DNA from: an uncultured SAR116 cluster alpha proteobacterium
GTDB lineage: Bacteria; Pseudomonadota; Alphaproteobacteria; Puniceispirillales; Marisalimonadaceae
Assembly (NCBI GenBank): GCA_902622875.1
Contig: CACNRW010000002.1
Location: 1-64,000, forward strand
DNA length: 64,000 nt
Direction of reading: 5' to 3'
The translations under genes and the position numbers were made by a program. The notes below the pieces were generated by a model. It did not search any database. It worked only from the letters and a program-made list of their open reading frames with translations, and had not been told where the DNA came from. Of the stretch, positions 44,391 through 53,698 are shown piece by piece (positions within the stretch are counted from its first letter, which is position 1; every line of letters starts with the position of its first letter).

Positions 44391-46172
44391 ATGTCAGATA
44401 AAAATTTCAATCCAAAATATAGAAGTCAACAATGGTTTGATAATCCTACTAATCCCGGAATGACTGCTTTATATCTTGAAAGATCAATGAACTTTGGACT
44501 TACACCTGAAGAGTTAAGATCAGGTAAACCTATTATTGGAATTGCACAAACGGGTTCAGATATATCTCCTTGTAATAGAATACATATAAAGTTAGCAGAA
44601 AGAGTAAGAGAAGGGATAAGAAGTGCTGGAGGAATAGCCTTTGAATTTCCAGTACATCCTATTCAAGAAACTCTCAAGAGACCAACTGCTGCAGTTGATA
44701 GAAACTTGGCATATTTGGGATTAGTTGAAATACTTCATGGTTATCCTTTAGATGGCGTGGTTTTAATGACAGGATGCGATAAAACAACCCCATCTTGTTT
44801 AATGGCGGCAGCAACGGTTGATCTTCCTGCAATCGTTCTTAATGGTGGTCCAATGTTAGACGGATGGCATAATGGCAAACTCGCAGGTTCTGGTACGGCT
44901 GTTTGGGAAAGTAGAGTTGAACTAGCAGCAGGCAGGATAGACTATGAACAATTTATAGATATTGTAACAAGCTCAGCTCCATCAGATGGACATTGTAATA
45001 CAATGGGAACTGCATCAACAATGAATTCTCTGGCTGAAGCATTAGGAATGAGTTTAACAGGAAATGCTAATATTCCTGCACCATACAGAGAACGTGGACA
45101 GATGGCATACAAAACTGGTCTTAGAATTGTTGATATGGTTAAAGACGATTTATCGCCCTCACAAATTATGACTAGAGAGGCTTTTGAAAATGCTATTACT
45201 GTAAACTCAGCAATTGGGGGCTCTACTAATGCCCAAATTCACATTACTGCAATTGCAAGACATATAGGAGTGGAATTAGAAACTGACGCATGGCAAAACG
45301 TCGGTTACGATATACCTTTAATGGCAAATATACAGCCGGCAGGCGAGTATTTATGTGAAAGCTATCACAGAGCTGGAGGAACAGCGGCTGTAATGTCAGA
45401 GCTTTTAAGTTATAACAAACTTCATGGAGACGTGATGACGGTAACGGGCAAGAAATTGTCTGAAAATTTAAAGGGTATTAAAATAAAAGACGAAAAGGTT
45501 ATTACTCCTTTTAAAAATCCAATGAAACAAAAAGCAGGCTTTATTGTTCTAAAAGGAAATCTTTTTAATGCAGCAATAATGAAAACATCTGTTATTTCAA
45601 AAAGCTTTAAAGATAAATTTTTAAACCACCCTGGTAAAGAAGGGATACTAGAAGGTAAAGTTATAGTTTTTGAAGGTTCTGAGGATTATCACGACCGTTT
45701 AAATGATAAAAGTTTAGATATGAATGAAAATTCAATTTTAGTTATTAGAGGTGCTGGACCTGTAGGTTGGCCTGGGTCTGCAGAAGTGGTAAATATGCAG
45801 CCATCTGATGAACTTATTAAAAAAGGCATAACCGAATTACCTTGTATTGGAGATGGAAGACAATCTGGAACTTCAGGAAGTCCTTCAATCCTAAACGCTT
45901 CTCCAGAGAGTGCAACTGGAGGTGGATTGGCTTGGTTAAGAACTGGTGATACGGTAGTAATAGATTTAAACAAATGTACAGCAAACATGTTAGTTAGTGA
46001 CGAAGAAATAGAATTAAGAAAAAAAGAAGGTGTTCCGCCATATCCTAAAAGTCAAACGCCATGGCAAGAAATTCAAAGAAAATTTGTTGGAGAATTATCT
46101 GACGGAGGCGTTCTTGAAAACGCTGTTAAATATCAAAAGGTAAGAAAAAATTTACCGAGGGATAATCACTAA
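44391..46172 (+). CDS. xylD: D-xylonate dehydratase-type IlvD/Edd enzyme
   Basis: A 593-residue [2Fe-2S] dehydratase. It closely recalls Caulobacter XylD throughout ([37 protein letters not shown], and the C-terminal LPR-NH ending). Cluster cysteines C61, C129 and C202 are in place. Reaction: D-xylonate (or a similar aldonate such as L-arabonate) to 2-keto-3-deoxy acid. GGGAGAAAG supports the ATG at 44391. It is followed after 8 bases by an LtnD-like dehydrogenase and is divergent from the UxaA operon. No xylose dehydrogenase or XylX/XylA partner is in the window. Confidence 0.9.
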   Translation: MSDKNFNPKYRSQQWFDNPTNPGMTALYLERSMNFGLTPEELRSGKPIIGIAQTGSDISPCNRIHIKLAERVREGIRSAGGIAFEFPVHPIQETLKRPTAAVDRNLAYLGLVEILHGYPLDGVVLMTGCDKTTPSCLMAAATVDLPAIVLNGGPMLDGWHNGKLAGSGTAVWESRVELAAGRIDYEQFIDIVTSSAPSDGHCNTMGTASTMNSLAEALGMSLTGNANIPAPYRERGQMAYKTGLRIVDMVKDDLSPSQIMTREAFENAITVNSAIGGSTNAQIHITAIARHIGVELETDAWQNVGYDIPLMANIQPAGEYLCESYHRAGGTAAVMSELLSYNKLHGDVMTVTGKKLSENLKGIKIKDEKVITPFKNPMKQKAGFIVLKGNLFNAAIMKTSVISKSFKDKFLNHPGKEGILEGKVIVFEGSEDYHDRLNDKSLDMNENSILVIRGAGPVGWPGSAEVVNMQPSDELIKKGITELPCIGDGRQSGTSGSPSILNASPESATGGGLAWLRTGDTVVIDLNKCTANMLVSDEEIELRKKEGVPPYPKSQTPWQEIQRKFVGELSDGGVLENAVKYQKVRKNLPRDNH

Positions 46173-46180
46173 ACAATTTT

Positions 46181-47077
46181 ATGGATATTAAAATTAAAAA
46201 TATCTTAGTTGTTGGTCTTGGATCAATGGGTTTTGGAATAGCTCAGTCTCTGATACGTGCAGGGTATTATGTTTATGGACAAGATAAAAATCTTAAGCAA
46301 CAGAAAAAACTTATCGAAGAAGGTGGCTATGATAAAAATATACCATTTAATGATTTACAAGCAGTAATTATAGTTGTTTTAAATGAAAAACAAACAAGGG
46401 AAATTATCTTTGGCCAAAATGGTATTTCAGAAAAATTAAAGAAAAATACTCTTATCATGGTTTCTACTACAGTAGCCCCAGATTTTGCTAAAGAAATGGC
46501 ATTTTCTTGCAATGACAAAGGACTTTTATATTTAGACGCTCCCATTTCTGGAGGATCAAAAAAATCAGCTGAGGGTAAGTTATCCTATATGATTTCAGGT
46601 AGCAAAAAAGCTTTTGAGGTAGCTAAGCCTATTTTAGACTGTACCTCAGAAACAGTCTTCGAATTTGGGGAAAATGTTGGATCAGGTTCTGCTATGAAAG
46701 CAGTTAATCAAATGCTTGCGGGTGTTCATATTGCTGCAATGGCTGAGGCTATTACATTTGGTATAACGCAAGGAATTGATCCAAAAAGATTTTTAGAAGT
46801 TATTTCGAAATGCGCTGGAACCTCTTGGATGCTTGAGAACAGAACACCTCATATTATAGATAATGATTATTCTCCAAAATCTTCAATCAATATTTGGCCA
46901 AAGGATTTAGGTATAGTTCTAGATATAGCAAAAAATTCAAACTTTTCTGCTCCTTTGACTGCTGCAGCATTACAACAGTTTGTTTCTGCCGCAGGTTCAG
47001 GTTTAGGACAAGAAGATGATGCAGCTGTTGCAAAAATATATGCTAGAAATGCTGGAATAAAATTACCCCAAAATTAA
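46181..47077 (+). CDS. ltnD: beta-hydroxyacid dehydrogenase, L-threonate dehydrogenase-like
   Basis: A 298-residue NAD-dependent dehydrogenase. GLGSMGFGIAQSL (cofactor), DAPISGGSKKSAEG (substrate loop with normal SGG), GSGSAMKAVNQMLAGVHIAA (catalytic Lys near 168) and WPKDLGIVLDIA. The NQMLAGVHIAAMAEA segment favours the LtnD group, which oxidises L-threonate at C2 and works with OtnI-OtnK-OtnC. OtnC and OtnI candidates lie 8 kb downstream, but the gene is coupled to xylD, so a different hydroxy acid is possible. Symbol given with moderate certainty. Confidence 0.8.
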   Translation: MDIKIKNILVVGLGSMGFGIAQSLIRAGYYVYGQDKNLKQQKKLIEEGGYDKNIPFNDLQAVIIVVLNEKQTREIIFGQNGISEKLKKNTLIMVSTTVAPDFAKEMAFSCNDKGLLYLDAPISGGSKKSAEGKLSYMISGSKKAFEVAKPILDCTSETVFEFGENVGSGSAMKAVNQMLAGVHIAAMAEAITFGITQGIDPKRFLEVISKCAGTSWMLENRTPHIIDNDYSPKSSINIWPKDLGIVLDIAKNSNFSAPLTAAALQQFVSAAGSGLGQEDDAAVAKIYARNAGIKLPQN

Positions 47078-47084
47078 AATATTT

Positions 47085-48020
47085 TTAGACTACTTCTGAT
47101 ATAAGAGATTTATTTTGAAAATAATTTTTTATATTATCAAAAACTAATTGTCCCATGGCATTTCTAGTTTCAACTGTACCTGAGGCGACATGAGGTAATA
47201 AAACAGTATTTTCAAGCTTTATTAATTTTTCTGGGATATTAGGCTCATTGGTGTAGACATCTAATCCCGCTGCTAAAATAAAATTGTTTTCAAGGCTGTG
47301 AATCAGTTCATCTTGATCAATTACTGACCCCCTAGCTACATTAATAATTACGCCATTTTTGCCAAGGCTACTAAGAACTTCTTTATTAATTAATTTTTCT
47401 GTTTCTTTTCCACCTGGTGTAATAACACATAGGGTATCAACTTCTTTAGCCAACTGATTTAAGTCAGTGAAATATTTATATTTAACATCTTTTTTGTTTC
47501 TAGAGTGATAAGAAATTTTGCAGTCAAAGGCTTCAGCTCTTTTTGCTATCGCTTTTCCTATTCTACCCATTCCAACAATACCTAATTTAGTTCCAGTAAA
47601 TTTTTTTGTTAATGGAAAATCTCCATTAAGCCAAGAGTTGTTCCTAGCAAAACTATCGGCATCCACAATTTTTTTATATACACATAGCATTAGTGCAATA
47701 GCTGTGTCTGCCACTTCGTCATTGAGTACTTCAGGGGTGTTAGTCACTTTTATGCCTAAAGTTTTAGCATAATTTATATCTATTGCGTCATAGCCTACAC
47801 CATAACAGGCAATTATTTTTAAATTAGGCATACTTTTCATTAACTTTGATGTAATTTTATAACCTCCCATAACGGCAATCGCATCAACGTCTTTTTTAAT
47901 TTCAGATAAGTAATCATCTTCATTTTTGTTTAACCACAATTTATAAGTATTGAAGTTTTTATCTGCCAGACTTACAAAATATTCTGGCATTTCTGTCATT
48001 ATAAGTAAGTTTTTGTCCAT
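47085..48020 (-). CDS. D-isomer specific 2-hydroxyacid dehydrogenase (glyoxylate/hydroxypyruvate reductase-like)
   Basis: A 311-residue NAD(P)H-dependent reductase. The nucleotide motif is GIVGMGRIGKAIAKRAEAF (near 148), the catalytic Arg is in NVARGSVID (near 227) and the His in LPHVASGTVETRNAMG (near 276). Of GhrB or hydroxypyruvate reductase size. It would reduce glyoxylate, hydroxypyruvate or 2-ketogluconate. Start has AAGGAAG upstream. It is downstream of a PfkB kinase gene (16-base gap) and convergent with ltnD, so it belongs to the sugar-acid region. Confidence 0.9.
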   Translation of the reverse strand: MDKNLLIMTEMPEYFVSLADKNFNTYKLWLNKNEDDYLSEIKKDVDAIAVMGGYKITSKLMKSMPNLKIIACYGVGYDAIDINYAKTLGIKVTNTPEVLNDEVADTAIALMLCVYKKIVDADSFARNNSWLNGDFPLTKKFTGTKLGIVGMGRIGKAIAKRAEAFDCKISYHSRNKKDVKYKYFTDLNQLAKEVDTLCVITPGGKETEKLINKEVLSSLGKNGVIINVARGSVIDQDELIHSLENNFILAAGLDVYTNEPNIPEKLIKLENTVLLPHVASGTVETRNAMGQLVFDNIKNYFQNKSLISEVV

Positions 48021-48036
48021 TTTATTTCTTCCTTAT

Positions 48037-48972
48037 TTAAGTGTTTATTTTAGGCATATTTTCATTGGAAATAATAGCGCCTTTATGCTTTATCACTTCT
48101 CTAGTAACAGAGTGGGACTTTAATATATTGTCTTCTATTGAAATATTTTTATTGTTATTTAGTAAAGCAAGGAAAGATCCATTGAATGCGTCGCCAGCTG
48201 CCGTTGTATCAACCACCTTTCCATGAGGAACTTTAACAGTTTTTATTTCTTGTTGTTTGTTTTTAAAAATAATTGAGTCCTTATATCTCATAAGAATTAG
48301 ATTTTTTTTGTCATTTAATATCTCAAAAACTTCAAGTGGATTTTTAAAATCAAATAACTCTTTAACGTCATCAAAAGACACAAAGTTAATATCTACATTT
48401 TCACTAATCTCTTTAAATAATAATTGTGACACTTTCTTATTATTATGAACTTGCGATCTATAATTAAAATCAAATCCACATATAACCGCAGTTGATCCTA
48501 TTTTAATTAAATCCTTTTTTTGTTTTGCATCAAGAATACCGGCAGAAATACCAGTATAATAAAAAATATCTGAATTTTTTATTTCTCTAGCTAGTTTTTT
48601 TCCTTTTGACCCTAAAAAAATATATTTTGATGGTGATTGATCTCTCCAATAAGAAAAACTTCTTTCACCTATTCCATTTATTTCTATTGAATATAAACCA
48701 GGAGGGTTTTCTCCATCGGTCCTTACATAATCACATTTAATTTTTTCATTTTTAAATCTTAAAATCATTTTTTTAGAAAAGCTGTCATTTCCGAGTGCTG
48801 TTGAATAGAAAGTATTTGTTTTATTATTTGCTAATCTTGAAAAATATATTGCAGAATTATAAGTGTCACCTCCAAAATTAATTTGCATTTTTGAACTTTT
48901 ATTTTCCAATGAAGAAATATCTCCATTGAGTTCAATCATGCATTCACCTAAAAAAATAGCTTTTTTATACAT
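48037..48972 (-). CDS. kdgK: PfkB family kinase, 2-keto-3-deoxygluconate kinase-like
   Basis: A 311-residue ribokinase-fold kinase. GECMIELNG and FGGDTYNSAIYFSRL are the N-terminal substrate-side motifs; the ATP and catalytic base motif VDTTAAGDAFNGSF (catalytic Asp) is near residue 250. These features fit 2-keto-3-deoxygluconate kinase, which makes KDPG for Eda (gene at 37 kb). Fructokinase-like specificity is an alternative. It shares a transcript with the hydroxyacid dehydrogenase gene, 16 bases downstream. Confidence 0.85.
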   Translation of the reverse strand: MYKKAIFLGECMIELNGDISSLENKSSKMQINFGGDTYNSAIYFSRLANNKTNTFYSTALGNDSFSKKMILRFKNEKIKCDYVRTDGENPPGLYSIEINGIGERSFSYWRDQSPSKYIFLGSKGKKLAREIKNSDIFYYTGISAGILDAKQKKDLIKIGSTAVICGFDFNYRSQVHNNKKVSQLLFKEISENVDINFVSFDDVKELFDFKNPLEVFEILNDKKNLILMRYKDSIIFKNKQQEIKTVKVPHGKVVDTTAAGDAFNGSFLALLNNNKNISIEDNILKSHSVTREVIKHKGAIISNENMPKINT

Positions 48973-49040
48973 TTTTTTGTAAGCTTTCTAACAAGAAGTT
49001 CAAAACTATAACAAATAAAATTTTTATTAAAATGTAATAA

Positions 49041-49069
49041 TTTACTCAATCTTTATTTTGAAATATATT
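49041..49069 (+). promoter_or_regulatory. putative promoter of the tandem FAD-oxidase genes
   Basis: TTTACT (49041-49046) and TATATT (49064-49069) are spaced by 17 bases, ahead of the GTG at 49108. The likely transcript would include both oxidase paralogues because only 23 bases separate them. Confidence 0.4.
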
Positions 49070-49107
49070 AATACGATATTAAAGAAAAACTTATGTGAGG
49101 TTAATTA

Positions 49108-50520
49108 GTGACGATTTTAGATGTAAGAAACAACTCTTTTTACTCAAAATTTGATTACAACACAAATAATGCGGTAGAAGCATTGAAAAAAGAGTTTGGA
49201 CAGCAATTCTCAGTTTCAAAATCAGTTCGTGAGCAGCATACAAGTACAACAACAGTTCATAAGCCAGAATTGCCTGATGGTGTTGTTTTTGCCTATAACA
49301 AAGAGGATGTTAAAAAAACAGTAAAAATATGCCATGAACATGGATGTCCTATAATACCTTTTGGAGTAGGTTCTTCTCTTGAAGGTCATTTAAATGCTAA
49401 TTTTGGTGGTATCTCCATAGATATGAATAATCTGAATAATATAATTGAAGTTCATCCTGAAGATTCAACTGTTGTTGTACAACCAGGTGTAACTAGAGAA
49501 CAATTAAATACGCACCTTAGAGATACGGGTTTATTTTTCCCTATTGACCCAGGTGCCAATGCCTCAATAGGAGGTATGGCATCCACTAGAGCCTCTGGAA
49601 CTAACGCCGTTCGTTATGGAACTATGAAAGATAATGTAATTTCATTAGAAGTTGTAATGCCAAATGGAGAAATAATAAATACGGCTAGTAGAGCTAGAAA
49701 AAGTTCTGCTGGATATGATTTGACAAGATTAATTGTTGGATCTGAAGGAACGTTAGGTGTAATAACTGAAATTACACTTAAACTTTATGGTATTCCTGAA
49801 GAAATTGGAGCTGGTAGATGTACTTTTCCTTCTGTTCAGGATGCAACGGATGCTGTGATTATGACTATACAGGCTGGAATTCCAGTTGCCAGAATAGAAC
49901 TATTAGATATTGCGCAAGTTAAAGCTGTAAATAATTACTCAAAGTTAAACTTACCTGAGTCACCGTTATTATTATTAGAATTTCATGGAAGTAAATCTTC
50001 TGTACAAGAACAATCCGAGTTATTTAACGAAATTTCCAAAGATTTTGGTGGTGATAACTTTGAGTGGAATGCAAATATTGAAGAAAGAAATAAACTTTGG
50101 AAGGCTAGGCATGATGTTTATTATGCTGTTAAAGCTTGCAGGCCAGAGGCAGATTATATCGCTACGGATGTTTGTGTGCCAATATCAAGATTGTCAGAAT
50201 GTATTACTGAAACGATAGATGACATGGAAAAAAATAATTTGTTTGGACCTATTGTTGGTCATGTTGGTGATGGTAATTTTCACGTTCAGCTAATGATTGA
50301 TCCTAAAATACAAAAAGAAGTTGATGTTGCAAACGGGTTTTTAGAGAGATTAGCTCATAGAGCCATTAGTATGGATGGAACATGTACAGGAGAACATGGA
50401 GTAGGGCAGGGTAAAAAACAATACTTAGTTGATGAATTAGGCTCTGCTGTTAATTTCATGAAATTAATAAAAGAAGAAATTGATCCAAAGGGTATAATGA
50501 ACCCAGGAAAAATTTTATAA
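49108..50520 (+). CDS. FAD-linked oxidase, D-lactate dehydrogenase/GlcD-like (copy 1)
   Basis: A 470-residue flavoprotein of the VAO/PCMH superfamily with an FAD-binding domain (PIIPFGVGSSLEGHLN, DPGANASIGGMASTRASGTN, VGSEGTLGVITEITLKL) and a C-terminal substrate domain (GHVGDGNFHVQLM with active-site His, GTCTGEHGVGQGKK). It resembles eukaryote-like D-lactate dehydrogenase and glycolate oxidase GlcD. It starts with GTG behind GAGG. A close paralogue follows 23 bases downstream. It may oxidise a 2-hydroxy acid produced by nearby sugar-acid pathways and pass electrons to the respiratory chain. Confidence 0.9.
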   Translation: MTILDVRNNSFYSKFDYNTNNAVEALKKEFGQQFSVSKSVREQHTSTTTVHKPELPDGVVFAYNKEDVKKTVKICHEHGCPIIPFGVGSSLEGHLNANFGGISIDMNNLNNIIEVHPEDSTVVVQPGVTREQLNTHLRDTGLFFPIDPGANASIGGMASTRASGTNAVRYGTMKDNVISLEVVMPNGEIINTASRARKSSAGYDLTRLIVGSEGTLGVITEITLKLYGIPEEIGAGRCTFPSVQDATDAVIMTIQAGIPVARIELLDIAQVKAVNNYSKLNLPESPLLLLEFHGSKSSVQEQSELFNEISKDFGGDNFEWNANIEERNKLWKARHDVYYAVKACRPEADYIATDVCVPISRLSECITETIDDMEKNNLFGPIVGHVGDGNFHVQLMIDPKIQKEVDVANGFLERLAHRAISMDGTCTGEHGVGQGKKQYLVDELGSAVNFMKLIKEEIDPKGIMNPGKIL

Positions 50521-50543
50521 AAATTATAGAAAAGGTTTTTAAA

Positions 50544-51956
50544 ATGGATGGTAGTGTTTCTGTATGGTCTGAGGAGGATTATGATAAAGAGAGCATCAAA
50601 TTATGTATAAAAAAAATTCAAAAAGAATTTGGGCAACAATTCTCTAGTAGTAAAAGTATACTTAAACAACATACTCATACGATGACTATTCATGAATCAG
50701 AATTACCCAATGGCGTTGTTTTTGCCGAGAGTAAAAAAGATGTTCAAAAAGTTGTAAGAATTTGTAATGAATTTAAATGTCCTATAATTCCTTTTGGCGT
50801 TGGTTCTTCATTTGAAGGACATCTTAATGCTCCATATGGTGGAATTTCTATTGATATGAATAATATGAATAAGATCTTGACAGTGCATCAGGAAGATCTT
50901 TTGGTTGTTGTACAACCTGGGGTTACCAGAGAACAACTAAACACCCACTTAAGAGATACTGGGTTGTTTTTTCCAATTGACCCAGGTGCAAATGCATCAC
51001 TTGGTGGAATGACAGCTACTCGAGCTTCTGGAACAAATGCAGTGCGTTATGGAACAATGAAAGATAATGTAATTGCTCTTGAGGTTGTTACTCCTGATGG
51101 TCAAATAATAAAAACAGCAAATAAAGCAAGAAAAAGTTCAGCAGGTTATGATTTAACTCGGTTAATGGTTGGTTCAGAGGGTACATTAGGTATAACTACA
51201 GAAATTACACTAAAGCTTTACGGTATCCCGGAAGTCATTGCAGGAGGTAGAGTAAGTTTTCCATCAGTTAAGGATGCAACTGATGCAGTTATAATGACTG
51301 TACAAGCTGGAATTCCAGTGGCAAGGATTGAGTTTTTAGATGTTGCTCAAGTAAAAGCAGTTAATAGTTATTCTAAGACAAATCTTCCTGAAGCTCCTTT
51401 ATTACTATTAGAGTTTCATGGCAGTGAAAAATCTGTAAAAGAGCAATCAGAATTATTTAGTGAAATAGCATCAGATTTTGGAGGTAACGATTTCGAATGG
51501 ACGTCTAATAATGAAGAAAGAAACAAATTATGGAAAGCAAGGCATGATGCATATTGGTCATGCAGGTCAGTAAGGCCTGAGGCAGAAATTTATTCAACAG
51601 ACGTTTGTGTGCCAATTTCCAAATTGTCTGATTGTATTACAGAAACGATTGAAGACATGGAAAAGAACGAATTGATAGGTCCAATAGTAAGTCATGCAGG
51701 TGATGGAAATTTTCATGTTGCATTACTAATTGACAAAAACAGCAAGACTGAATTAGACAAACTAGATAGTTTTTTAGTCAGAATATCCGAAAGAGCTATT
51801 AGAATGGATGGTACATGTACCGGAGAGCATGGTATTGGACAAGGAAAAAGAAAATATATGTTGAAGGAATTAGGAAACGCTGTAGACGTTATGAAAAAAG
51901 TTAAAAATGCTTTTGATCCAAAAAAAATAATGAACCCAGGAAAGATTTTTCTGTAA
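50544..51956 (+). CDS. FAD-linked oxidase, D-lactate dehydrogenase/GlcD-like (copy 2)
   Basis: A 470-residue tandem paralogue of the preceding gene, of equal length and alignable without large gaps; by eye most positions are identical, but codons differ widely, so the duplication is old. FAD and catalytic motifs are kept (GVGSSFEGHLNAP, GSEGTLGITTEIT, HAGDGNFHVALLID, GTCTGEHGIGQGK). Differences cluster near the substrate side: GHVGDGNFHVQLM becomes SHAGDGNFHVALL, and AVKACRPEADYIATDV becomes SCRSVRPEAEIYSTDV. The two may therefore differ in substrate. Confidence 0.9.
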   Translation: MDGSVSVWSEEDYDKESIKLCIKKIQKEFGQQFSSSKSILKQHTHTMTIHESELPNGVVFAESKKDVQKVVRICNEFKCPIIPFGVGSSFEGHLNAPYGGISIDMNNMNKILTVHQEDLLVVVQPGVTREQLNTHLRDTGLFFPIDPGANASLGGMTATRASGTNAVRYGTMKDNVIALEVVTPDGQIIKTANKARKSSAGYDLTRLMVGSEGTLGITTEITLKLYGIPEVIAGGRVSFPSVKDATDAVIMTVQAGIPVARIEFLDVAQVKAVNSYSKTNLPEAPLLLLEFHGSEKSVKEQSELFSEIASDFGGNDFEWTSNNEERNKLWKARHDAYWSCRSVRPEAEIYSTDVCVPISKLSDCITETIEDMEKNELIGPIVSHAGDGNFHVALLIDKNSKTELDKLDSFLVRISERAIRMDGTCTGEHGIGQGKRKYMLKELGNAVDVMKKVKNAFDPKKIMNPGKIFL

Positions 51957-52042
51957 TAATGTGATTATCAAAATCTTATTATAATTATGTTTTCAAAAAT
52001 AATCCCATTGATCCAAGGTATAGATATTATCTATAGATTTAA

Positions 52043-52654
52043 ATGATTGCTTACATAATTATTAGTTTTTTAATGATGGTTACTCCTGGTCCAGGCGTAC
52101 TTTCTTTAGCTGGTGTTGGTGCTGGTTTTGGATGGAAAGTTGGAATGATGTATCTCATTGGGTTGTTTTTTGGAACTAATGGGGTAGCATTACTAGTTGT
52201 GCTGGGCTTTAAACAGTTTCTGTTTGAAATTGAAGGAGTTGAACTAACTTTTTTATTTTTATCACTATCCTACTTATCTTTTTTATCTTGGCGTATAGCT
52301 ACATCTGAAAATAAAACTGGTTTTAAACAAAGTTTTAAAGCTCCAAAATTATACGAAGGAATTTTTTTACAATTTGTCAATCCAAAGGCTTATGTAGTCC
52401 AAGGACATTTGTTTGTAGTGCTGTCACTTGGAATGGCTTCGTATAATGTTGAGATACTAACTAAATTTATTATAGTAAATTCAATTTGGATACCTATACA
52501 TTTATTTTGGCTGTGGTTAGGGATAAGTCTAAAAAGATGGTCATTAGCATCTAACAAGCAGGTTTGGGTAAATAGGGGAATGGGACTTTCTTTATTCGCA
52601 GTTGTAATACTTTCTGCAGTCATGGAACTTAATACAGCAGTTTTAAATGATTAA
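52043..52654 (+). CDS. LysE family translocator
   Basis: A 203-residue inner-membrane protein with about six hydrophobic segments and the LysE/RhtB signature MMVTPGPGVLSLAGVGAGFGWKVG at the N-terminus; LQFVNPKAYVV is the second conserved loop. Members export amino acids or homoserine lactone-like molecules. It lies 86 bases after the FAD oxidase pair on the same strand. No substrate can be assigned. Confidence 0.88.
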   Translation: MIAYIIISFLMMVTPGPGVLSLAGVGAGFGWKVGMMYLIGLFFGTNGVALLVVLGFKQFLFEIEGVELTFLFLSLSYLSFLSWRIATSENKTGFKQSFKAPKLYEGIFLQFVNPKAYVVQGHLFVVLSLGMASYNVEILTKFIIVNSIWIPIHLFWLWLGISLKRWSLASNKQVWVNRGMGLSLFAVVILSAVMELNTAVLND

Positions 52655-52770
52655 TTATTAAACAAAAATTATAAAAGAAAGTTTTTTGCACAAATATATA
52701 ACAAATTTTAAGGTTTAAAAGTTTATTTTTAACTATCGCAAGACAAATTTTGAAAAGGAATCAAATATTG

Positions 52771-52846
52771 AACATGTTCAATAAAACTCCCCCGTTTAAT
52801 TGTACTAATTCTAACTAATAAGTTCCTCCCCCGATTATTAGTTTTT
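52771..52846 (+). ncRNA. candidate small RNA with two C-rich-loop hairpins
   Basis: In the 231-base gap between the LysE gene and the convergent SDR gene are two consecutive hairpins. Hairpin 1 pairs CAATAAAAC (52779-52787) with GTTTAATTG (52794-52802), one A-A mismatch, loop TCCCCC. Hairpin 2 pairs AACTAATAA (52813-52821) with TTATTAGTT (52835-52843), loop GTTCCTCCCCCGA, followed by more Ts. The C-rich CUCCCCC motifs resemble the anti-Shine-Dalgarno loops of alphaproteobacterial sRNAs such as CcsR/alpha-r7/AbcR types. A third hairpin lies at 52854-52883. I found no convincing sigma70 promoter, and a minus-strand 3' UTR is an alternative. Confidence 0.35.
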
Positions 52847-52853
52847 GAGTTAA

Positions 52854-52883
52854 GGTGCAGAGGATCTCCTAAAAATCCTCACC
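52854..52883. terminator. hairpin between the sRNA candidate and the SDR gene
   Basis: GAGGAT (52860-52865) pairs with ATCCTC (52875-52880), extended by GGT (52854-52856) with ACC (52881-52883) across a 3-base bulge. It lies 3 bases past the SDR stop codon. Neither strand shows a convincing T-tract, so it may be a factor-dependent terminator, an mRNA 3' stabiliser, or the third stem of the sRNA candidate. Confidence 0.35.
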
Positions 52884-52885
52884 AA

Positions 52886-53620
52886 TTAATAAGTAGCTCT
52901 ACCTCCTGAAATATCAAAGACACCAGCCGTGGTGAAACTATTCTCTTTACTCGCGAGAAAGGTAATAAGAGATGCAACTTCTTCAACAGTAACAAATCTA
53001 TTTCTTGGAATTTTTGAAATCATATAATCAATAAATTCCTGTGATACTTGATCAAGAATTCTCGTTTTAGCAGTAGCTGGTGTTATACAATTAACAGCGA
53101 TGTCTTTATCTGCTGTTTCTTTACCAAGAGATTTTGTTAAACCTATAACAGCTGCTTTAGATGCGGAATATGCAGGAGCATTAGGATTACCTTCTTTGCC
53201 TGCAATTGAGGCAATATTGATAATTCTACCATAATTTCTTTCACGCATTGATTTTACAACATGCTTATTACAGTAAAATACACCATTTACATTTATGTCA
53301 AATACTCTTGACCATTCTTCAACAGGATAATCCCAAGTTGAATAAGTTGGTCCAGCAATACCTGCGCTACAAACTAGAATATCAATTTTATTAATTTGTT
53401 TAAGAGTTTTTTCTGTAACTTCTTCGACTAAGTTATTATTAGTTAGATCAACTTTTAAAAAATGACAATTTAGCTCTTTTGCTGCCTCCACACCCATTTT
53501 CTCATCTATGTCCCAAATCATAACTTCACAGCCATCGTTAATAAAACTCCTTGCAGTCGCTAAACCAATACCTTGTGCTCCCCCAGTAATTACTGCAGTT
53601 TGTCCATTAAAATTAGCCAT
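52886..53620 (-). CDS. SDR family oxidoreductase (FabG/BDH-like)
   Basis: A 244-residue classical SDR. TGGAQGIGLA (cofactor), CSAGIAGP, and the catalytic YSASK (near 154-158) are intact; the end FTTAGVFDISGG is typical. Reversible oxidation of a secondary alcohol with NAD(P)H. Start set at ATG 53620 because GAGGAGAGAG precedes it; a longer reading frame upstream lacks a site. It stands alone, divergent from the DUF2938 gene. A sugar-acid or 3-hydroxyacyl substrate is possible. Confidence 0.9.
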   Translation of the reverse strand: MANFNGQTAVITGGAQGIGLATARSFINDGCEVMIWDIDEKMGVEAAKELNCHFLKVDLTNNNLVEEVTEKTLKQINKIDILVCSAGIAGPTYSTWDYPVEEWSRVFDINVNGVFYCNKHVVKSMRERNYGRIINIASIAGKEGNPNAPAYSASKAAVIGLTKSLGKETADKDIAVNCITPATAKTRILDQVSQEFIDYMISKIPRNRFVTVEEVASLITFLASKENSFTTAGVFDISGGRATY

Positions 53621-53698
53621 AAATCTCTCTCCTCTAGTTTTTATAGTTTCAAAGTTCATCAAAAAAATAAAATACAATAGATATATTTTAAAGATCCC

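Noticed and set aside
49108-51956. Tandem oxidase genes as an assembly duplication
   Set aside because: Nucleotides differ throughout, mostly at third positions, and the flanking and spacer sequences are different, so these are true paralogues.
52750-52778. TTGAAA-17-CATGTT as promoter of the candidate sRNA
   Set aside because: The -10 matches only three of six positions and the predicted start would fall inside the first hairpin.
52770-52779. GAACATGTTC palindrome resembling a LexA (Gram-positive type) SOS box
   Set aside because: Alphaproteobacterial LexA binds a GTTC-N7-GTTC direct repeat, and the neighbouring genes are not SOS genes; a 10-bp palindrome occurs by chance.
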